A DNA stretch of 64,000 bases from an uncultured Acetatifactor sp. (GCA_947625255.1 CANQNT010000015.1:1-64000); one strand, 5' to 3'. Numbered from the stretch's first letter, positions 26,854 to 37,296 are shown. Translations and numbers: made by a program. The notes: generated from the sequence alone by a model not told the origin.

Positions 26854-27363
26854 TCAGTCCAGTAATCCTTCCAGAATATGCACTCTGACATATCCCGCTT
26901 CCACATCGACCTCCAGGACACATTGCTTAATGGCGGGCAAAAGCAGCTCCCTGCCGTCTGTCATTTCAATCACATATACGTCATTGGCCCCGGTGGACAT
27001 AACGTCCTTCAAAGTGCCCACCAGCGCATCCGTCTCGTCTTTTACCACGAGCCCGATCAAATCCGCCACAAAATACTCATCCCTGCGCAGACGGACCGCG
27101 TCTTTCCGGAGCACGTACAAGCTGCTGCGGCGATATTTTCCGGCCTCCTCCACGTCGTCCACGCCCTTGAGCTTTAACAACACAAATTGCTTGGAAAACT
27201 TCACACCCTCGATCTCCACGATTCGCTCATCCTTGCCATTGTTTATGATGACCTCCTTAAGCCTCCGAAACCGCTTCGGATCATCCGTCGTTGGAAAGAC
27301 CCGCACCTCCCCGTTTAGTCCGTGAGGAGCCGTGATCACACCCACCTGAAATCTATCTTCCAT
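26854..27363 (-). CDS. rimM: 16S rRNA processing/maturation protein RimM
   Basis: Assists assembly of the 30S head with ribosomal protein S19. The 169 aa sequence opens with VGVITAPHGLNGEVRVFP, the RimM N-domain hallmark, and ends in a PRC-barrel domain (DEYFVADLIGLVV ... LLLPAIKQCVLEVD). It is directly upstream of trmD, the universal rimM-trmD arrangement. Residue count is normal. Confidence 0.96.
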   Translation of the reverse strand: MEDRFQVGVITAPHGLNGEVRVFPTTDDPKRFRRLKEVIINNGKDERIVEIEGVKFSKQFVLLKLKGVDDVEEAGKYRRSSLYVLRKDAVRLRRDEYFVADLIGLVVKDETDALVGTLKDVMSTGANDVYVIEMTDGRELLLPAIKQCVLEVDVEAGYVRVHILEGLLD

Positions 27364-27438
27364 CCAAACCTCCTATCAGGGAAAAAAGCCTCTGCCTGAC
27401 ATACCCGTGACTTTCACGCCCAGGAAACTCAACTTTTT

Positions 27439-27466
27439 TGCATATCGTACCTGATCCTTATGTCAA
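27439..27466 (-). promoter_or_regulatory. Possible promoter of rimM-trmD
   Basis: A consensus -35 TTGACA (27461-27466) is followed after 16 bp by TATGCA (27439-27444). The -10 match is weak. It lies about 75 bp upstream of rimM. Confidence 0.35.
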
Positions 27467-27467
27467 C

Positions 27468-27498
27468 AATAGGCAACCCGCTTCGCGAGTTGCCTATT
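27468..27498. terminator. Hairpin between khpA and rimM
   Basis: AATAGGCAAC (27468-27477) pairs with GTTGCCTATT (27489-27498) around the 11-base loop with a CGCTTCGCG core. It may end or attenuate transcription from rpsP-khpA, but lacks a clear T-tract. The 267 bp gap holding it shows no gene. Confidence 0.45.
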
Positions 27499-27630
27499 AT
27501 GATCACGGCAATCAACCGCCGGGCATCTAAGTGCCCTGACTCATTGACCGTGTTGGTTAAAGTCCGGCTTCCCCATTCATCAGGATTGGCCAAAACGGCC
27601 GCGCACTGGCGGCCAAATGATCATCGTTGC

Positions 27631-27858
27631 TCAGATAATATCCACATCCACCCTGATGTTTTCCTTAAAAGAAGCAGCTCTCACTACGGAACGGATCGCT
27701 TTCGCGATCTTTCCCTGCTTGCCGATTACCTTTCCCATATCGGACGCGGCAACATGAAGCTCGATGGTAAGCCTCTTGCCATCTTCCTTTTCCGTCACCG
27801 TAACCTCCTCCGGATGGTCAACCAAAGCTTTTGCAATTACTTCCACTAACTCTTTCAT
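27631..27858 (-). CDS. khpA: KH-domain RNA-binding protein KhpA (YlqC)
   Basis: Small RNA chaperone-like protein that in Bacillota partners with KhpB. The 75 aa product consists of a single KH domain with the RNA-binding loop MGKVIGKQGKIAKAIR. An AAAGGTG site precedes the ATG at 27858. Its place between rpsP and rimM is the usual one. Confidence 0.95.
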   Translation of the reverse strand: MKELVEVIAKALVDHPEEVTVTEKEDGKRLTIELHVAASDMGKVIGKQGKIAKAIRSVVRAASFKENIRVDVDII

Positions 27859-27905
27859 GCGCTCAACACCTTTCTTGTAATGACGAACTGAAAAGGCTCA
27901 GAAAC

Positions 27906-28151
27906 TTATTTTTCAATTCCAGCGACCTTGAACAGCCTGCTCACTACTTCAGTAGGCTGAGCGCCATTGGACAGCCACTTTTTAGCCAGCTCCTCATTCA
28001 CTCTCACGGTCGAAGGATTGGTATTGGGATCATAGGTTCCAATCTCCTCAATAAATCTGCCATCTCTGGGAGAACGGGAATCAGCAACGATGATTCTATA
28101 AAAAGGTGCTTTCTTCTGACCCATTCTTCTCAATCTGATTTTTACTGCCAT
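27906..28151 (-). CDS. rpsP: 30S ribosomal protein S16
   Basis: Small-subunit protein needed for 30S assembly. The start is the ATG at 28151, giving 81 aa, beginning [20 protein letters not shown], the invariant S16 N-terminus; GGAGG lies 9 bases upstream. A longer in-frame start exists but adds unrelated residues. It follows ffh and precedes khpA. Confidence 0.97.
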   Translation of the reverse strand: MAVKIRLRRMGQKKAPFYRIIVADSRSPRDGRFIEEIGTYDPNTNPSTVRVNEELAKKWLSNGAQPTEVVSRLFKVAGIEK

Positions 28152-28294
28152 TTTTCTTACCTCCAAATTTTGTACTTGTTTTTTATTCTGACAATGAAAA
28201 TACGCGCTGCGAACCCCCATTGCCTGATAAGGACCTTTCGTCCATATCTGACTTTTTATTTTCCAAGGAATGCGTTGTGAAAACAAACTCCACA

Positions 28295-29653
28295 TTAAAA
28301 GGGAAAACGTCCCTTGCCGCCCATGCCGCCAAACATCCCGCGCCGCTTTCCGCCGCCAAACTGCTTCATCATCTTCTGGCTCTGCTCGAACTGCTTGATA
28401 AAGCGATTTACCACGCTGATGTCAACCCCGGCTCCTTTGGCGATTCTGTGCTTTCTTCTGGGATTTAGCAGCTTGGGATTCCTGCGTTCCTCGGGAGTCA
28501 TTGACAATACGATGGCCTCCATATGGGCCAGCTGCTTCTCATCAATCATGGACTCCAGATCTCCCGCCTTGACACCCATACCGGGCAGCATACTCAGGAT
28601 ACTGCCAAGTCCGCCCATATTGCGCATCTGCTTCATGCTTTCAAGGTAATCCTCAAAATCGAACTTTCCTTTTTTCATGCGGGCCGCCATGTCCCGGCCC
28701 TTTTCCTCGTCGATGTCCAGATTCTGGGCGGCCTTGTCGATCAGGGAAAGTACGTCTCCCATGCCCAGAATGCGGCTGGCCATGCGATCGGGATAAAACT
28801 GCTCCATATCGGACAGTTTCTCGCCCATGCCCACATAGAGAATCGGCTTACCGGTCACGGCCTTAATGGAAAGGGCCGCACCGCCGCGGGTATCGCCATC
28901 CATCTTGGTCAGAACCACGCCATCGATTCCAACCTTTTCATCGAACTGCTTCGCCACGTTGACCGCGTCCTGACCAGTCATGGCATCCACCACAAGCAAG
29001 GTCTGATGAACCGACACATGGCTCTTAATCTTCTGCAGTTCCTCCATCATTTCCTCGTCAATATGCAGACGGCCAGCCGTATCCAGGATCACCACATTTA
29101 TCCCCTTCTTCTGGGCGTATTCGATGGAGGCCTGGGCGATGGTCACAGGACTCACTTCCGTCCCCATGGAAAAAACTTCCACTTCCTGCTTCTGCCCGTT
29201 GATCCGTAACTGCTCGATGGCCGCGGGACGATAAACGTCACAGGCAACCAACAAGGACTTCTTGCCCTTACGCTTCAAAAGTCCGGCAATCTTGGCCGTG
29301 GCGGTGGTTTTACCGGCGCCCTGCAGACCCGCCATCATGACGACCGTGATGGCCTTTCCCGGCTGTAAGGAAAGCTCCGTAGTCTCACTGCCCATCAGCG
29401 CGATCAGCTCTTCGTTCACGATCTTGATAACCATCTGACCGGGATTCAAGCCGTTCATCACGTCCTGCCCAATCGCACGTTCCTCCACGGATTTGACGAA
29501 CTGCTTTACTACCTTGAAGTTCACGTCCGCTTCCAAAAGCGCCATCTTTACTTCTTTCAGGGCTGCGCTCACATCCTCCTGCGTCAAACGGCCCTTGCCT
29601 CTTAAGTTTTTAAATACGTTCTGCAGCTTCTCCGTTAAACTTTCAAATGCCAT
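28295..29653 (-). CDS. ffh: Signal recognition particle GTPase Ffh
   Basis: Protein part of the SRP; recognises signal sequences and docks with FtsY (encoded at 32728-33663). The 452 aa protein has an N domain, a G domain with [15 protein letters not shown] (about 104-118), DTAGRLHID and [10 protein letters not shown], and a Met-rich M domain (from about 300) ending in [17 protein letters not shown] precedes the ATG at 29653. Follows ylxM by 19 bp, the standard ylxM-ffh operon. Confidence 0.97.
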   Translation of the reverse strand: MAFESLTEKLQNVFKNLRGKGRLTQEDVSAALKEVKMALLEADVNFKVVKQFVKSVEERAIGQDVMNGLNPGQMVIKIVNEELIALMGSETTELSLQPGKAITVVMMAGLQGAGKTTATAKIAGLLKRKGKKSLLVACDVYRPAAIEQLRINGQKQEVEVFSMGTEVSPVTIAQASIEYAQKKGINVVILDTAGRLHIDEEMMEELQKIKSHVSVHQTLLVVDAMTGQDAVNVAKQFDEKVGIDGVVLTKMDGDTRGGAALSIKAVTGKPILYVGMGEKLSDMEQFYPDRMASRILGMGDVLSLIDKAAQNLDIDEEKGRDMAARMKKGKFDFEDYLESMKQMRNMGGLGSILSMLPGMGVKAGDLESMIDEKQLAHMEAIVLSMTPEERRNPKLLNPRRKHRIAKGAGVDISVVNRFIKQFEQSQKMMKQFGGGKRRGMFGGMGGKGRFPF

Positions 29654-29672
29654 CCGCAGCTCCTCTCACGCT

Positions 29673-30089
29673 TTACCACTCCTGCAATAACTCTTCCGCA
29701 ATCTTTCTGATTCTGTCCATGCGTTCCCGACCAGACTTCTCGCAGGGGGGATTCTCATCATGGGATTCCCCGCACCGGGATTTCACACCTTGCGATTCCC
29801 CCTCAGGAGCAGACTCTCCATCACGGGTCAGCTCCATGATCTCTCCAATCTTTTCCTTAGCCTCCATGAATTTCCGCACTAACTGCAGCTTGCTTTCATA
29901 ATCCTGTAAAATCCTGTCACAGCGCTTGATCAGGTCATGGACGCCTTGTCTGCTGATGCCGTATTCCTGGGCAATCTCACCCAGAGACAGATCGTTGTAA
30001 ACCGCATCCTCGTATACCTTGCGCTGATGCTCCGTCAATAATTCGCCGTAGAAATCATACAATAAGGTCTGTTGGTAAATCTTTTCCAT
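29673..30089 (-). CDS. ylxM: SRP-associated helix-turn-helix protein YlxM
   Basis: Small protein thought to modulate SRP; always found before ffh in Bacillota. Residues 1-92 give the family core: [22 protein letters not shown] and an HTH ([20 protein letters not shown]). The remaining ~45 residues are an unusual hydrophilic tail with three Gly-Glu-Ser units and two Cys, encoded by DNA with repeated GGGATT words; YlxM is usually about 110-120 aa. Start at 30089. Confidence 0.93.
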   Translation of the reverse strand: MEKIYQQTLLYDFYGELLTEHQRKVYEDAVYNDLSLGEIAQEYGISRQGVHDLIKRCDRILQDYESKLQLVRKFMEAKEKIGEIMELTRDGESAPEGESQGVKSRCGESHDENPPCEKSGRERMDRIRKIAEELLQEW

Positions 30090-30160
30090 CCTGCCACCCG
30101 ATTCAAAGTCCAGCGCGGTACAGCGCTTTCCGAAATCCGTTCCGCGCTCACATCTTGTGT

Positions 30161-30189
30161 ATCATACTATAGAACGCATCGGGTGTCAA
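30161..30189 (-). promoter_or_regulatory. Promoter of ylxM-ffh-rpsP
   Basis: Minus strand -35 TTGACA (30184-30189), 17 bp spacer, -10 TATGAT (30161-30166), 72 bp upstream of ylxM. Near-consensus. The stretch from here to yitT (30190-30413) holds TTGCCG/CGGCAA dyads but no recognisable gene. Confidence 0.8.
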
Positions 30190-30413
30190 GTATTTTTTCT
30201 TTACGGGACAAATTTGTTACTTGGCTTTTCCCCGGAGAAGCATTCCCATTTCATAAGGCCTCCTGAAATTTTGCCGCAACAGGTATTTTACGGCAACGAT
30301 TTAATGCGGCGTTTTGCGAGGCCTTTGCCTGGCGGGCTGATTGCGGAGAATGCAGTGATCCTGCATCCGGCAAAACAACCATAGCCAGGGGAAAAATATT
30401 TGATGATGACTCA

Positions 30414-31316
30414 TTATAATTTTTCACTAAAATAACTCTTATATCCTTCCCCATAAATCTCCGTGGCACTGGTCACGATCATAAATGCGCTTGGGTCCTC
30501 TTCTTTGACAATGTCCTCCGCCTTGGGGGCCAGACGCTTCTTCATGGCGCAGAAGATCACATTTTTGTCCTCTCCGCTGTATCCGCCCTTTCCTTTCATA
30601 TGGGTCACGCCGATATCCAAATCCTCCAAAAGCCTCCTGGTGATGACCTCTGAGCGGTCACTGATGATGTACATCAGCTTGGCCTCGTCCTGACCATACA
30701 ACACCAAGTCCAGGATCTTGGATACCAGAAACACTGTAAGCCCCGCGTAGATGGCCTTTTCAATATCCCGCAGGACAAAGGCGGATGCGGTCACGATGGC
30801 CGCGTCCGTGGCCAGAAAGATGGAACCTGTCTTTAAATAAGGGAATTTCAGGCGCAGTACCTTGACAATGATATCCGTTCCGCCGGAGGTAGAACCCGCC
30901 TTAAAAATACAGCCCAGGGAAACCGCAAGCAAGGTGCTTCCCGTAAGGGCCGCCAGAAACGGATCATTTGTTACCGCTCCCACCCCTGCCAACATATTCG
31001 TAAACACGGAAATCATCACCGTGCAGTACAGCGTGGACAAAAGGAACTTCACGCCGAATTTCCAGATTCCAAGGGCCAGAATCGGAATATTAAGAAGCAA
31101 AATCCACGTACCCGTTTCCACCGAGGTCAAACGGTTTAAAATAATCGCAATCCCAGTAACCCCGCCGGGCGCCAGGGAATTGGGATCCAGGAAAAGCGCT
31201 ACAGCCAGGGCATAAAGGAAGCTTGCCCCGGTGATCACTACATAGTCCAGCACCTGACGTTTCCAAGTCTTGCGCTGAATCAGTTCGAGCTCTAAATCTT
31301 TTTCACTTTTTGCCAC
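30414..31316 (-). CDS. YitT family membrane protein
   Basis: A 300 aa integral membrane protein with about five or six helices (from about residue 22: VLDYVVITGASFLYALAVAL) and a C-terminal cytoplasmic DUF2179 domain (EVITRRLLEDLDIGVTHMKG onward). The signature APGGVTGIAIIL after the first helix is typical. Function is unknown; the family occurs in multiple copies in Bacillota. Not evidently in an operon with its neighbours. Confidence 0.9.
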   Translation of the reverse strand: MAKSEKDLELELIQRKTWKRQVLDYVVITGASFLYALAVALFLDPNSLAPGGVTGIAIILNRLTSVETGTWILLLNIPILALGIWKFGVKFLLSTLYCTVMISVFTNMLAGVGAVTNDPFLAALTGSTLLAVSLGCIFKAGSTSGGTDIIVKVLRLKFPYLKTGSIFLATDAAIVTASAFVLRDIEKAIYAGLTVFLVSKILDLVLYGQDEAKLMYIISDRSEVITRRLLEDLDIGVTHMKGKGGYSGEDKNVIFCAMKKRLAPKAEDIVKEEDPSAFMIVTSATEIYGEGYKSYFSEKL

Positions 31317-31477
31317 GTCCTCACCTCATCGCTGTTTGGTTGTGCCGCCGGCCGCCTTGCGCTCCGCTCAGGCTGCTTGCCGCCAGCGTCTTTGCTTAAG
31401 CCGTCCGCCGTTGGCTCCGCCCTTGCTTGTGCTGCCCGCGCAACCCATTTACCCTACGGTCAGGCAGGACGCAGCCG

Positions 31478-32701
31478 TTAAATATTCGTTCTGACCAGCT
31501 TCGGCCTGTATCCTTCCCGCTGCAGCGCGTCCATGATCTGGGCCTTATGCTCCGTTCCAAAGGCCTCCAGGGTAATACGCAGCTCCACGGAGTCATTTCG
31601 ATTGATGGAAATAAACTGATTGTGCTCCAGCTTGATGACGTTTCCGTTTTCCGCAGCAATGATGCCGGAAACCCTGTGCAGTTCACCCGGCTTGTCAGGA
31701 AGCAGAACCGACACCGTAAAGATCCGGTCACGGAAAATCAAGCCCTGCTGCACCACGGAGGACATGGTAATGATATCCATGTTGCCGCCGCTTAAAATAG
31801 GAACGATCCGTTTATCCCTGACCTGCAGATGCTTTAAGGCGGCCACGGACAAAAGGCCGGAATTTTCCACAATCATCTTGTGATTTTCCACCATGTCCAA
31901 AAACGCCACCACCAGTTCATTGTCTTCCACCGTGATAATGTCGTCGATATTTTCCACCAGGTAAGGGAAAAGCTTCGCGCCGGGCGTCTTTACGGCCGTG
32001 CCGTCGGCGATGGTATTGACCTTGGGCAGGGTAACCACCTTTCCGGCTTTCAGAGATTCCTGCATACAATTGGCTCCGGAAGGCTCCACACCGATGACCT
32101 TGATCTTGGAATTCAGCTGCTTTGCCAGGGTGGCAACGCCGGTAGCCAGTCCGCCTCCCCCAATAGGTACCAGAATATAATCCACCAGAGGCAGCTCCTT
32201 GAAGATTTCCATGGCAATGGTTCCCTGACCCGTGGCCACGGTCAGATCGTCAAATGGATGAATAAACGTATAGCCGTGTTTCTCCGCCAGTTCATAGGCC
32301 TTGGCACATGCCTCATCGTAAATATCGCCATAAAGCACCACCTCCGCGCCATAACTCTTGGTGCGGTTCACTTTCATCAGAGGCGTGGTGTTAGGCATCA
32401 CGATGGTAGCCTTAGCTCCATAACATTTTGCGGCATAAGCGACACCCTGGGCATGATTGCCGGCGGAGGCCGTGATCAGCCCCTTGTTCCTCTCTTCTTC
32501 CGTAAGCGTGCTCATTTTATAATATGCGCCGCGCACCTTATACGCCCCTGTAAACTGCATATTTTCCGGCTTCAGATACACTCTGTTGCCCGTCTGCGCG
32601 CTCAAATAGTCACTGTAAACCAACTTTGTCTCCAGAGTCACTTTCTTGACTACCTCGGAGGCCTCTTCGAATTTTTCCAGCGTCAGCATTTGTTCTTCCA
32701 T
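31478..32701 (-). CDS. ilvA: Threonine ammonia-lyase (threonine deaminase)
   Basis: PLP enzyme converting threonine to 2-oxobutanoate, for isoleucine synthesis or catabolism. The 407 aa protein has the PLP-Lys in FTGAYKVRGAYYKM (K near 54), SAGNHAQGVAYAA, the phosphate loop VPIGGGGLATG and a single C-terminal ACT domain (about 330-407), the length of the short TdcB/IlvA class. It starts 26 bp after ftsY, so may be co-transcribed; no T-box or leader was seen. A Met four codons in is an alternative start. Confidence 0.93.
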   Translation of the reverse strand: MEEQMLTLEKFEEASEVVKKVTLETKLVYSDYLSAQTGNRVYLKPENMQFTGAYKVRGAYYKMSTLTEEERNKGLITASAGNHAQGVAYAAKCYGAKATIVMPNTTPLMKVNRTKSYGAEVVLYGDIYDEACAKAYELAEKHGYTFIHPFDDLTVATGQGTIAMEIFKELPLVDYILVPIGGGGLATGVATLAKQLNSKIKVIGVEPSGANCMQESLKAGKVVTLPKVNTIADGTAVKTPGAKLFPYLVENIDDIITVEDNELVVAFLDMVENHKMIVENSGLLSVAALKHLQVRDKRIVPILSGGNMDIITMSSVVQQGLIFRDRIFTVSVLLPDKPGELHRVSGIIAAENGNVIKLEHNQFISINRNDSVELRITLEAFGTEHKAQIMDALQREGYRPKLVRTNI

Positions 32702-32727
32702 GGTTATCCTATCCCTTTCCGCGATAT

Positions 32728-33663
32728 CTATTCTTGTTTGATATCAAACAATGCATTGACAAATTCATCAGAATGAAATTTCTGCAAATCCTCGATCGTC
32801 TCTCCCACTCCAATATACTTTACCGGCACGTTCAGCTCGGACTGAATGGCAACGGCAATACCGCCCTTGGCGGTGCCGTCCATCTTGGTAAGGATAATGC
32901 CCGTCAAGTCTGCTACCTGACCGAATTCCCTGGCCTGGACCAGAGCATTTTGGCCGGTGGTGCCGTCCAATACGATCAGGTTCTCTCTATGAGCATCGGG
33001 ATATTCCCGATCGATAATGCGGTTCATTTTCCGCAGCTCCTCCATCAGATTCTTTTTATTATGAAGCCGTCCCGCGGTATCGATCAAAAGAACATCCACG
33101 TTGCGGGCCTTGGCGGCATTGACCGCGTCATATACCACGCTGGCCGGATCCGCTCCTTCTTTGCCGCCGATCATGGGTACGTCGGCCCTCCTGGCCCATT
33201 CCGCCAGCTGCTCTCCCGCAGCGGCACGGAATGTGTCCGCCGCCGCAATCAGCACGTTTCTGCCGTTCTCCTTGAGCTTGCCGGCCAGCTTGCCCACAGA
33301 GGTGGTCTTCCCCACGCCGTTGACGCCGATAACCATGATTACGGACTGCTCTTTTTCAAAATCATATGCGGTCTCATCCACGCGCATCTGCTCTTTGATG
33401 CCTTCGATCAGGAGCTGCTTACATTCACTGGGCGCTTTCAGATGCTGCTCCCGGACCTGGGTCTTCAGGCGATTGATGATTTCGGCGGTAGCATTCACCC
33501 CGATGTCACCCATGATCAGGATTTCCTCCAGTTCCTCATAGAAGTCATCATCGATGGCGGAAAAGCCGCTGAATACCGAATCGATTCCTCTGACAATGTT
33601 GTCTCTTGTCTTGGCCAGACCGGCTTTCAATCTGGCAAAAAAACCTTTTCTCTCTTCTCCCAT
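32728..33663 (-). CDS. ftsY: SRP receptor FtsY
   Basis: Membrane-associated GTPase that receives the SRP-ribosome complex. The 311 aa protein has a short N-terminal part, then an NG domain with GVNGVGKTTSVGKLA (about 113-127), DTAGRLHNK and TKMDGTAKGG. A strong AAGGAGG site precedes the ATG at 33663. Immediately downstream of smc, the usual rnc-smc-ftsY order. Confidence 0.97.
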   Translation of the reverse strand: MGEERKGFFARLKAGLAKTRDNIVRGIDSVFSGFSAIDDDFYEELEEILIMGDIGVNATAEIINRLKTQVREQHLKAPSECKQLLIEGIKEQMRVDETAYDFEKEQSVIMVIGVNGVGKTTSVGKLAGKLKENGRNVLIAAADTFRAAAGEQLAEWARRADVPMIGGKEGADPASVVYDAVNAAKARNVDVLLIDTAGRLHNKKNLMEELRKMNRIIDREYPDAHRENLIVLDGTTGQNALVQAREFGQVADLTGIILTKMDGTAKGGIAVAIQSELNVPVKYIGVGETIEDLQKFHSDEFVNALFDIKQE

Positions 33664-33724
33664 CTGCTCCCTCCTTTTTGATAGATCATCAGGCCCTGTC
33701 CTGCCTGCTGTTTGGCCATACGTC

Positions 33725-36700
33725 CTAGTCGTCCAGGTCCTTGTCGATCAGATTCACGCTCACCAGGGCGGAAACGCCTTTTTCCTGCATGGTAATGCCA
33801 TACAGGCGGTCCACGCGTTCCATCGTGCCTCTTCTATGGGTAATGACGATAAATTGTGTATTCTTAGTCAGTTTATGTAAATATTTGGCAAATCTTCCCA
33901 CATTGGACTCATCCAACGCGGCTTCAATCTCGTCCAGCAGACAGAATGGCGACGGCTTCAGATTCTGGATGGCAAACAACAGGGCAATGGCCGTCAGAGC
34001 CTTTTCCCCACCGGAAAGCTGCATCATGTTCTGCAGCTTCTTGCCAGGCGGCTGGGCGATAATACGGATGCCCGCCTCCAGCAAATCCTCGTCCTCCTGC
34101 AGTTCCAGGGTTCCCTTTCCGCCGCCGAATAATTCCTTGAACACCTTGTCGAATTCCTGGCAGATCAGGGCGAATTTTTCCGTAAACTGCCGGCGCATGG
34201 CGCTGTCCAATTCCTGGATGATACCCTCCAGCGTCTTCTCCGCCTCCACCAGATCGTCGTGCTGCGTCTTCATCAAGGTGTAGCGCTCCATCAGGTCCCG
34301 GTACTCCTCAATGGCGTTCACATTTACATTACCCAGCTTTTTGATCTGATCCTTGAGGGAAGCACTTTCCTTTTTCATGGCATTCAGATCCGTCAAATCC
34401 TCTCTGCGCAGGGCACAAGCGTCCGTCAGTGTGATCTCGTACTCCTGCCACATATAATTGATCTGGCTCTCCATGGCTTCCTCCAGACGCTCCTTTTGCG
34501 CGTTCAGACGAAAAGCCTCTTTGTCAAGAATGGATTTTTGTTCCGCCAGTTCCTCCCTGCTCTGGAAAAAGTTCTTCTGCTTTGCCGCCAGTTCCTCTCT
34601 CCGGGCCAGCTCCTCCTTAAGCCTGGCTTCCGACTGGACCTGGGTTTGTCTGGAAGCCCGAATCGTCTCTTCCATGCGGGCAATGTCCGCTTGCTTTTGG
34701 GTTACCTGCAGAGCATTGTCCTTTAAGGCCTCCTCGATTTCCGCAAGCTCTCCGGTCAGTCGTTCCAGTTCCCCATTGATACGGTCCACATTGGTCTGAT
34801 GGAACTGCTCGGACTGCTGCATGGTCTCAGCCTTCACTTCCCATTCCCTGGCTTGTGAAGACACCTGTGCCTCAATGGCGCGTTCTTCATCCAAAGAGGT
34901 CTGGAGCGCCGCGATTTTTTCATTGGTTCCGCGCTCAGACGCTTCGCTTTCCGCTAACGCCTGGCTGATCCCCTCCCGGCCTGACTGAATCTCCTGAATC
35001 TGCTGTTCCAACTGGGCCTGTTCTTTCTGCAGACCATGGTAACTGGCTTCCTCTTCTTCCATGCGCTCTCGCGCCTGGATAATATTGAGTCTGGCCGTGT
35101 TCTGTTCAATGGACTTGTTCTGCAGCTGTGTCTTGATGGCTTCCAAATCCACGCGCGTCTGGTTCCGGCGCGCCTTGATGATAGAAATCTCCGTGTTTAT
35201 GGTATTGACCTGACTGCGCAGCTCTTTTACCCGGCGCTCCAGCTCCTCGATCTCCCGGCGTCTTCCCAGGAGATTGCTGCTGTTCTTATACGCGCCGCCG
35301 CTGATGGCTCCGCCCGGCACCAAAAGTTCCCCCTCCAGCGTCACCATTCGCAGATTATAATCGTATTTCCTGGCAATCCGCACTGCCCGGTCCATGTTAT
35401 CCACCACCAGGATCCTCCCCAGCAGGGATCTGGCTACCACGCGATACCGTTCCTCCACCCGCACCAGGGAATCCGCCAGACCGATCACCCCTTCTTCCCG
35501 CAAGGCCTTGTCGTTGCGGAATTCCTGCGTATGGGTCAGGCTGGTCAGGGGTAAAAAGGTAGCCCGGCCCAGACGCTCCTTTTTCAAATACTGAATCATT
35601 TTCTTGGCGGTCTCTTCCCCATCCGTCACAATGTTCTGGATGCTGCCCCCAAGCGCGGTCTCAATGGCCGTTTCATACTTCGGGTCCGTCTTAAGGATGT
35701 CCGCTACCACACCGATAATCCCTTTTTCCCGGGATTTGCACTCCATGACTTTCTTTACACTGCCGCCGTAACCCTCATAGCGCTCCGTCAGGTTGACCAG
35801 GGCCTCCAGCCTGGAGCTTTCCTGATGGTAACGGCTCTGGGTCTCCTGCAGTCCGGCATCGCTTTGGGTCAGCTCCTCACGAAACTTTCCCAAGGCTTCT
35901 TCCGTCCGGGTTTCCTTATTGCGAAGCTCTGTCAGCCGTGCCGTAATCGTCTCGAATTCCTCTTCCAGACGCTTAAGACTCTCCGTCCGCTCCGCCTCGT
36001 CGCTCTTGGCCCTCAGCAGCCTGGAATTCAGTTCCGCCCGGCGGATACCGACTTGTTCTTGTATCGAATCAAAACGTCCCATCTGGGACTTGATGGCGGC
36101 GCGCTTATTTAATTCTTCAATGATCGCGTTTTTTCCGTCCTCAATGCCCTGGCTTAACCGGGAAATCCGCTCCTGCACCCCGACAAGGCGCTCCTGAAGC
36201 CGCTCCCTGGCGGAAAGCACATCCTGCAGCTGCAGGTCAATCTGTCCTTTTTGCGACAAAATCCTCTCTTCTTCCCGTTTCCGCTCCTCAATATCGCTTT
36301 TTACCTTGTCCTGGCGGTTTAACAGATGGGCCTCGCTTCCCCTGGCGGAGTTGATCTGCTCTTTCAGGACATTGACCTCACCCTCCAGCCGACCCTGGGT
36401 AAGTCCTGTATCGGTCAGATGATTCCGCAATTCCACAATGCCGGCATCCAACCCCTCCACCTGGGTCTGAACCCGCTCATATTCTTCCTTGATGCTCTCG
36501 TATTTTCCGTTGGTTTCCCGCAGCTGGGCGTCCACAGTGGCGTACTTTTCCTCTAAAGAAGAAAGCTGCTCCTGCAGCCTGCGATTCTCCAGTAAAAAGA
36601 CGTTGATATCCAGCGTCTTCAACTCTTCCTTCTTGCGGAGGTAAACTTTCGCCACCTCGGACTGACGCTCCAGTGGTCCAATCTGCTTCTCCAGCTCCGT

Positions 36701-37285
36701 CAGAATATCCTTGACGCGGACCATGTTCTGCCGCTCGTTATCCAGCTTGACTCCAGCGGCAGCCTTACGGCGCTTGAACTTCACGATTCCCGCCGCTTCG
36801 TCAAACAGCTCTCTCCGATCCTCCGGCTTGCCGCTCAGGATCTTGTCAATCTGTCCCTGACCGATAATGGAATAGCCTTCCTTTCCAATACCAGTATCAT
36901 AAAACATCTCGTTCACGTCCCGCAGCCTTACGGCGGAACCATTGATCAGATATTCACTTTCTCCGGAACGGTAGATTCTCCTCGCCACCGTGACCTCGTC
37001 ATAATCGATGGCCAGCTGGCGATCGCCGTTGTCCAGCGTGATCGCCACATATGCGTAACTTAAGGGCTTACGCATCTCTGTTCCCGAGAAAATGACATCC
37101 TGCATGCTCGCTCCGCGCAGCTGCCTGATCCTCTGCTCACCCAGAACCCACCTGACCGCGTCCGCCACATTACTCTTGCCGCTCCCGTTGGGTCCTACAA
37201 TTCCCGTGATTCCATTATGAAACTGAAATACGATCTTATTTGCAAATGACTTAAAGCCCTGTATTTCAATGCTTTTTAAATACAT
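33725..37285 (-). CDS. smc: Chromosome partition protein SMC
   Basis: ATPase of the SMC-ScpAB condensin that organises the chromosome. The 1186 aa protein has N-terminal Walker A GPNGSGKSNV (about 32-41), two long coiled coils, a hinge domain around 510-660 (GYGGSVKKVME ... GGAISGGAYKN), and C-terminal signature LSGGEKALTAIALLFA and Walker B FCLLDEIEAALDE. GGAGG precedes the ATG at 37285. It lies 11 bp after rnc. Confidence 0.98.
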   Translation of the reverse strand: MYLKSIEIQGFKSFANKIVFQFHNGITGIVGPNGSGKSNVADAVRWVLGEQRIRQLRGASMQDVIFSGTEMRKPLSYAYVAITLDNGDRQLAIDYDEVTVARRIYRSGESEYLINGSAVRLRDVNEMFYDTGIGKEGYSIIGQGQIDKILSGKPEDRRELFDEAAGIVKFKRRKAAAGVKLDNERQNMVRVKDILTELEKQIGPLERQSEVAKVYLRKKEELKTLDINVFLLENRRLQEQLSSLEEKYATVDAQLRETNGKYESIKEEYERVQTQVEGLDAGIVELRNHLTDTGLTQGRLEGEVNVLKEQINSARGSEAHLLNRQDKVKSDIEERKREEERILSQKGQIDLQLQDVLSARERLQERLVGVQERISRLSQGIEDGKNAIIEELNKRAAIKSQMGRFDSIQEQVGIRRAELNSRLLRAKSDEAERTESLKRLEEEFETITARLTELRNKETRTEEALGKFREELTQSDAGLQETQSRYHQESSRLEALVNLTERYEGYGGSVKKVMECKSREKGIIGVVADILKTDPKYETAIETALGGSIQNIVTDGEETAKKMIQYLKKERLGRATFLPLTSLTHTQEFRNDKALREEGVIGLADSLVRVEERYRVVARSLLGRILVVDNMDRAVRIARKYDYNLRMVTLEGELLVPGGAISGGAYKNSSNLLGRRREIEELERRVKELRSQVNTINTEISIIKARRNQTRVDLEAIKTQLQNKSIEQNTARLNIIQARERMEEEEASYHGLQKEQAQLEQQIQEIQSGREGISQALAESEASERGTNEKIAALQTSLDEERAIEAQVSSQAREWEVKAETMQQSEQFHQTNVDRINGELERLTGELAEIEEALKDNALQVTQKQADIARMEETIRASRQTQVQSEARLKEELARREELAAKQKNFFQSREELAEQKSILDKEAFRLNAQKERLEEAMESQINYMWQEYEITLTDACALRREDLTDLNAMKKESASLKDQIKKLGNVNVNAIEEYRDLMERYTLMKTQHDDLVEAEKTLEGIIQELDSAMRRQFTEKFALICQEFDKVFKELFGGGKGTLELQEDEDLLEAGIRIIAQPPGKKLQNMMQLSGGEKALTAIALLFAIQNLKPSPFCLLDEIEAALDESNVGRFAKYLHKLTKNTQFIVITHRRGTMERVDRLYGITMQEKGVSALVSVNLIDKDLDD

Positions 37286-37296
37286 ATATCCTCCAG

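Noticed and set aside
27468..27498. Hairpin considered as a REP-type mobile repeat
   Set aside because: No second copy was noticed in the window; kept only as a possible terminator.
31317..31477. GC-rich gap between yitT and ilvA considered as a small gene or RNA
   Set aside because: No plausible start, ribosome binding site or convincing fold was found.
32734..33681. 315-codon plus-strand frame opposite ftsY
   Set aside because: Pure shadow of a universally conserved gene.
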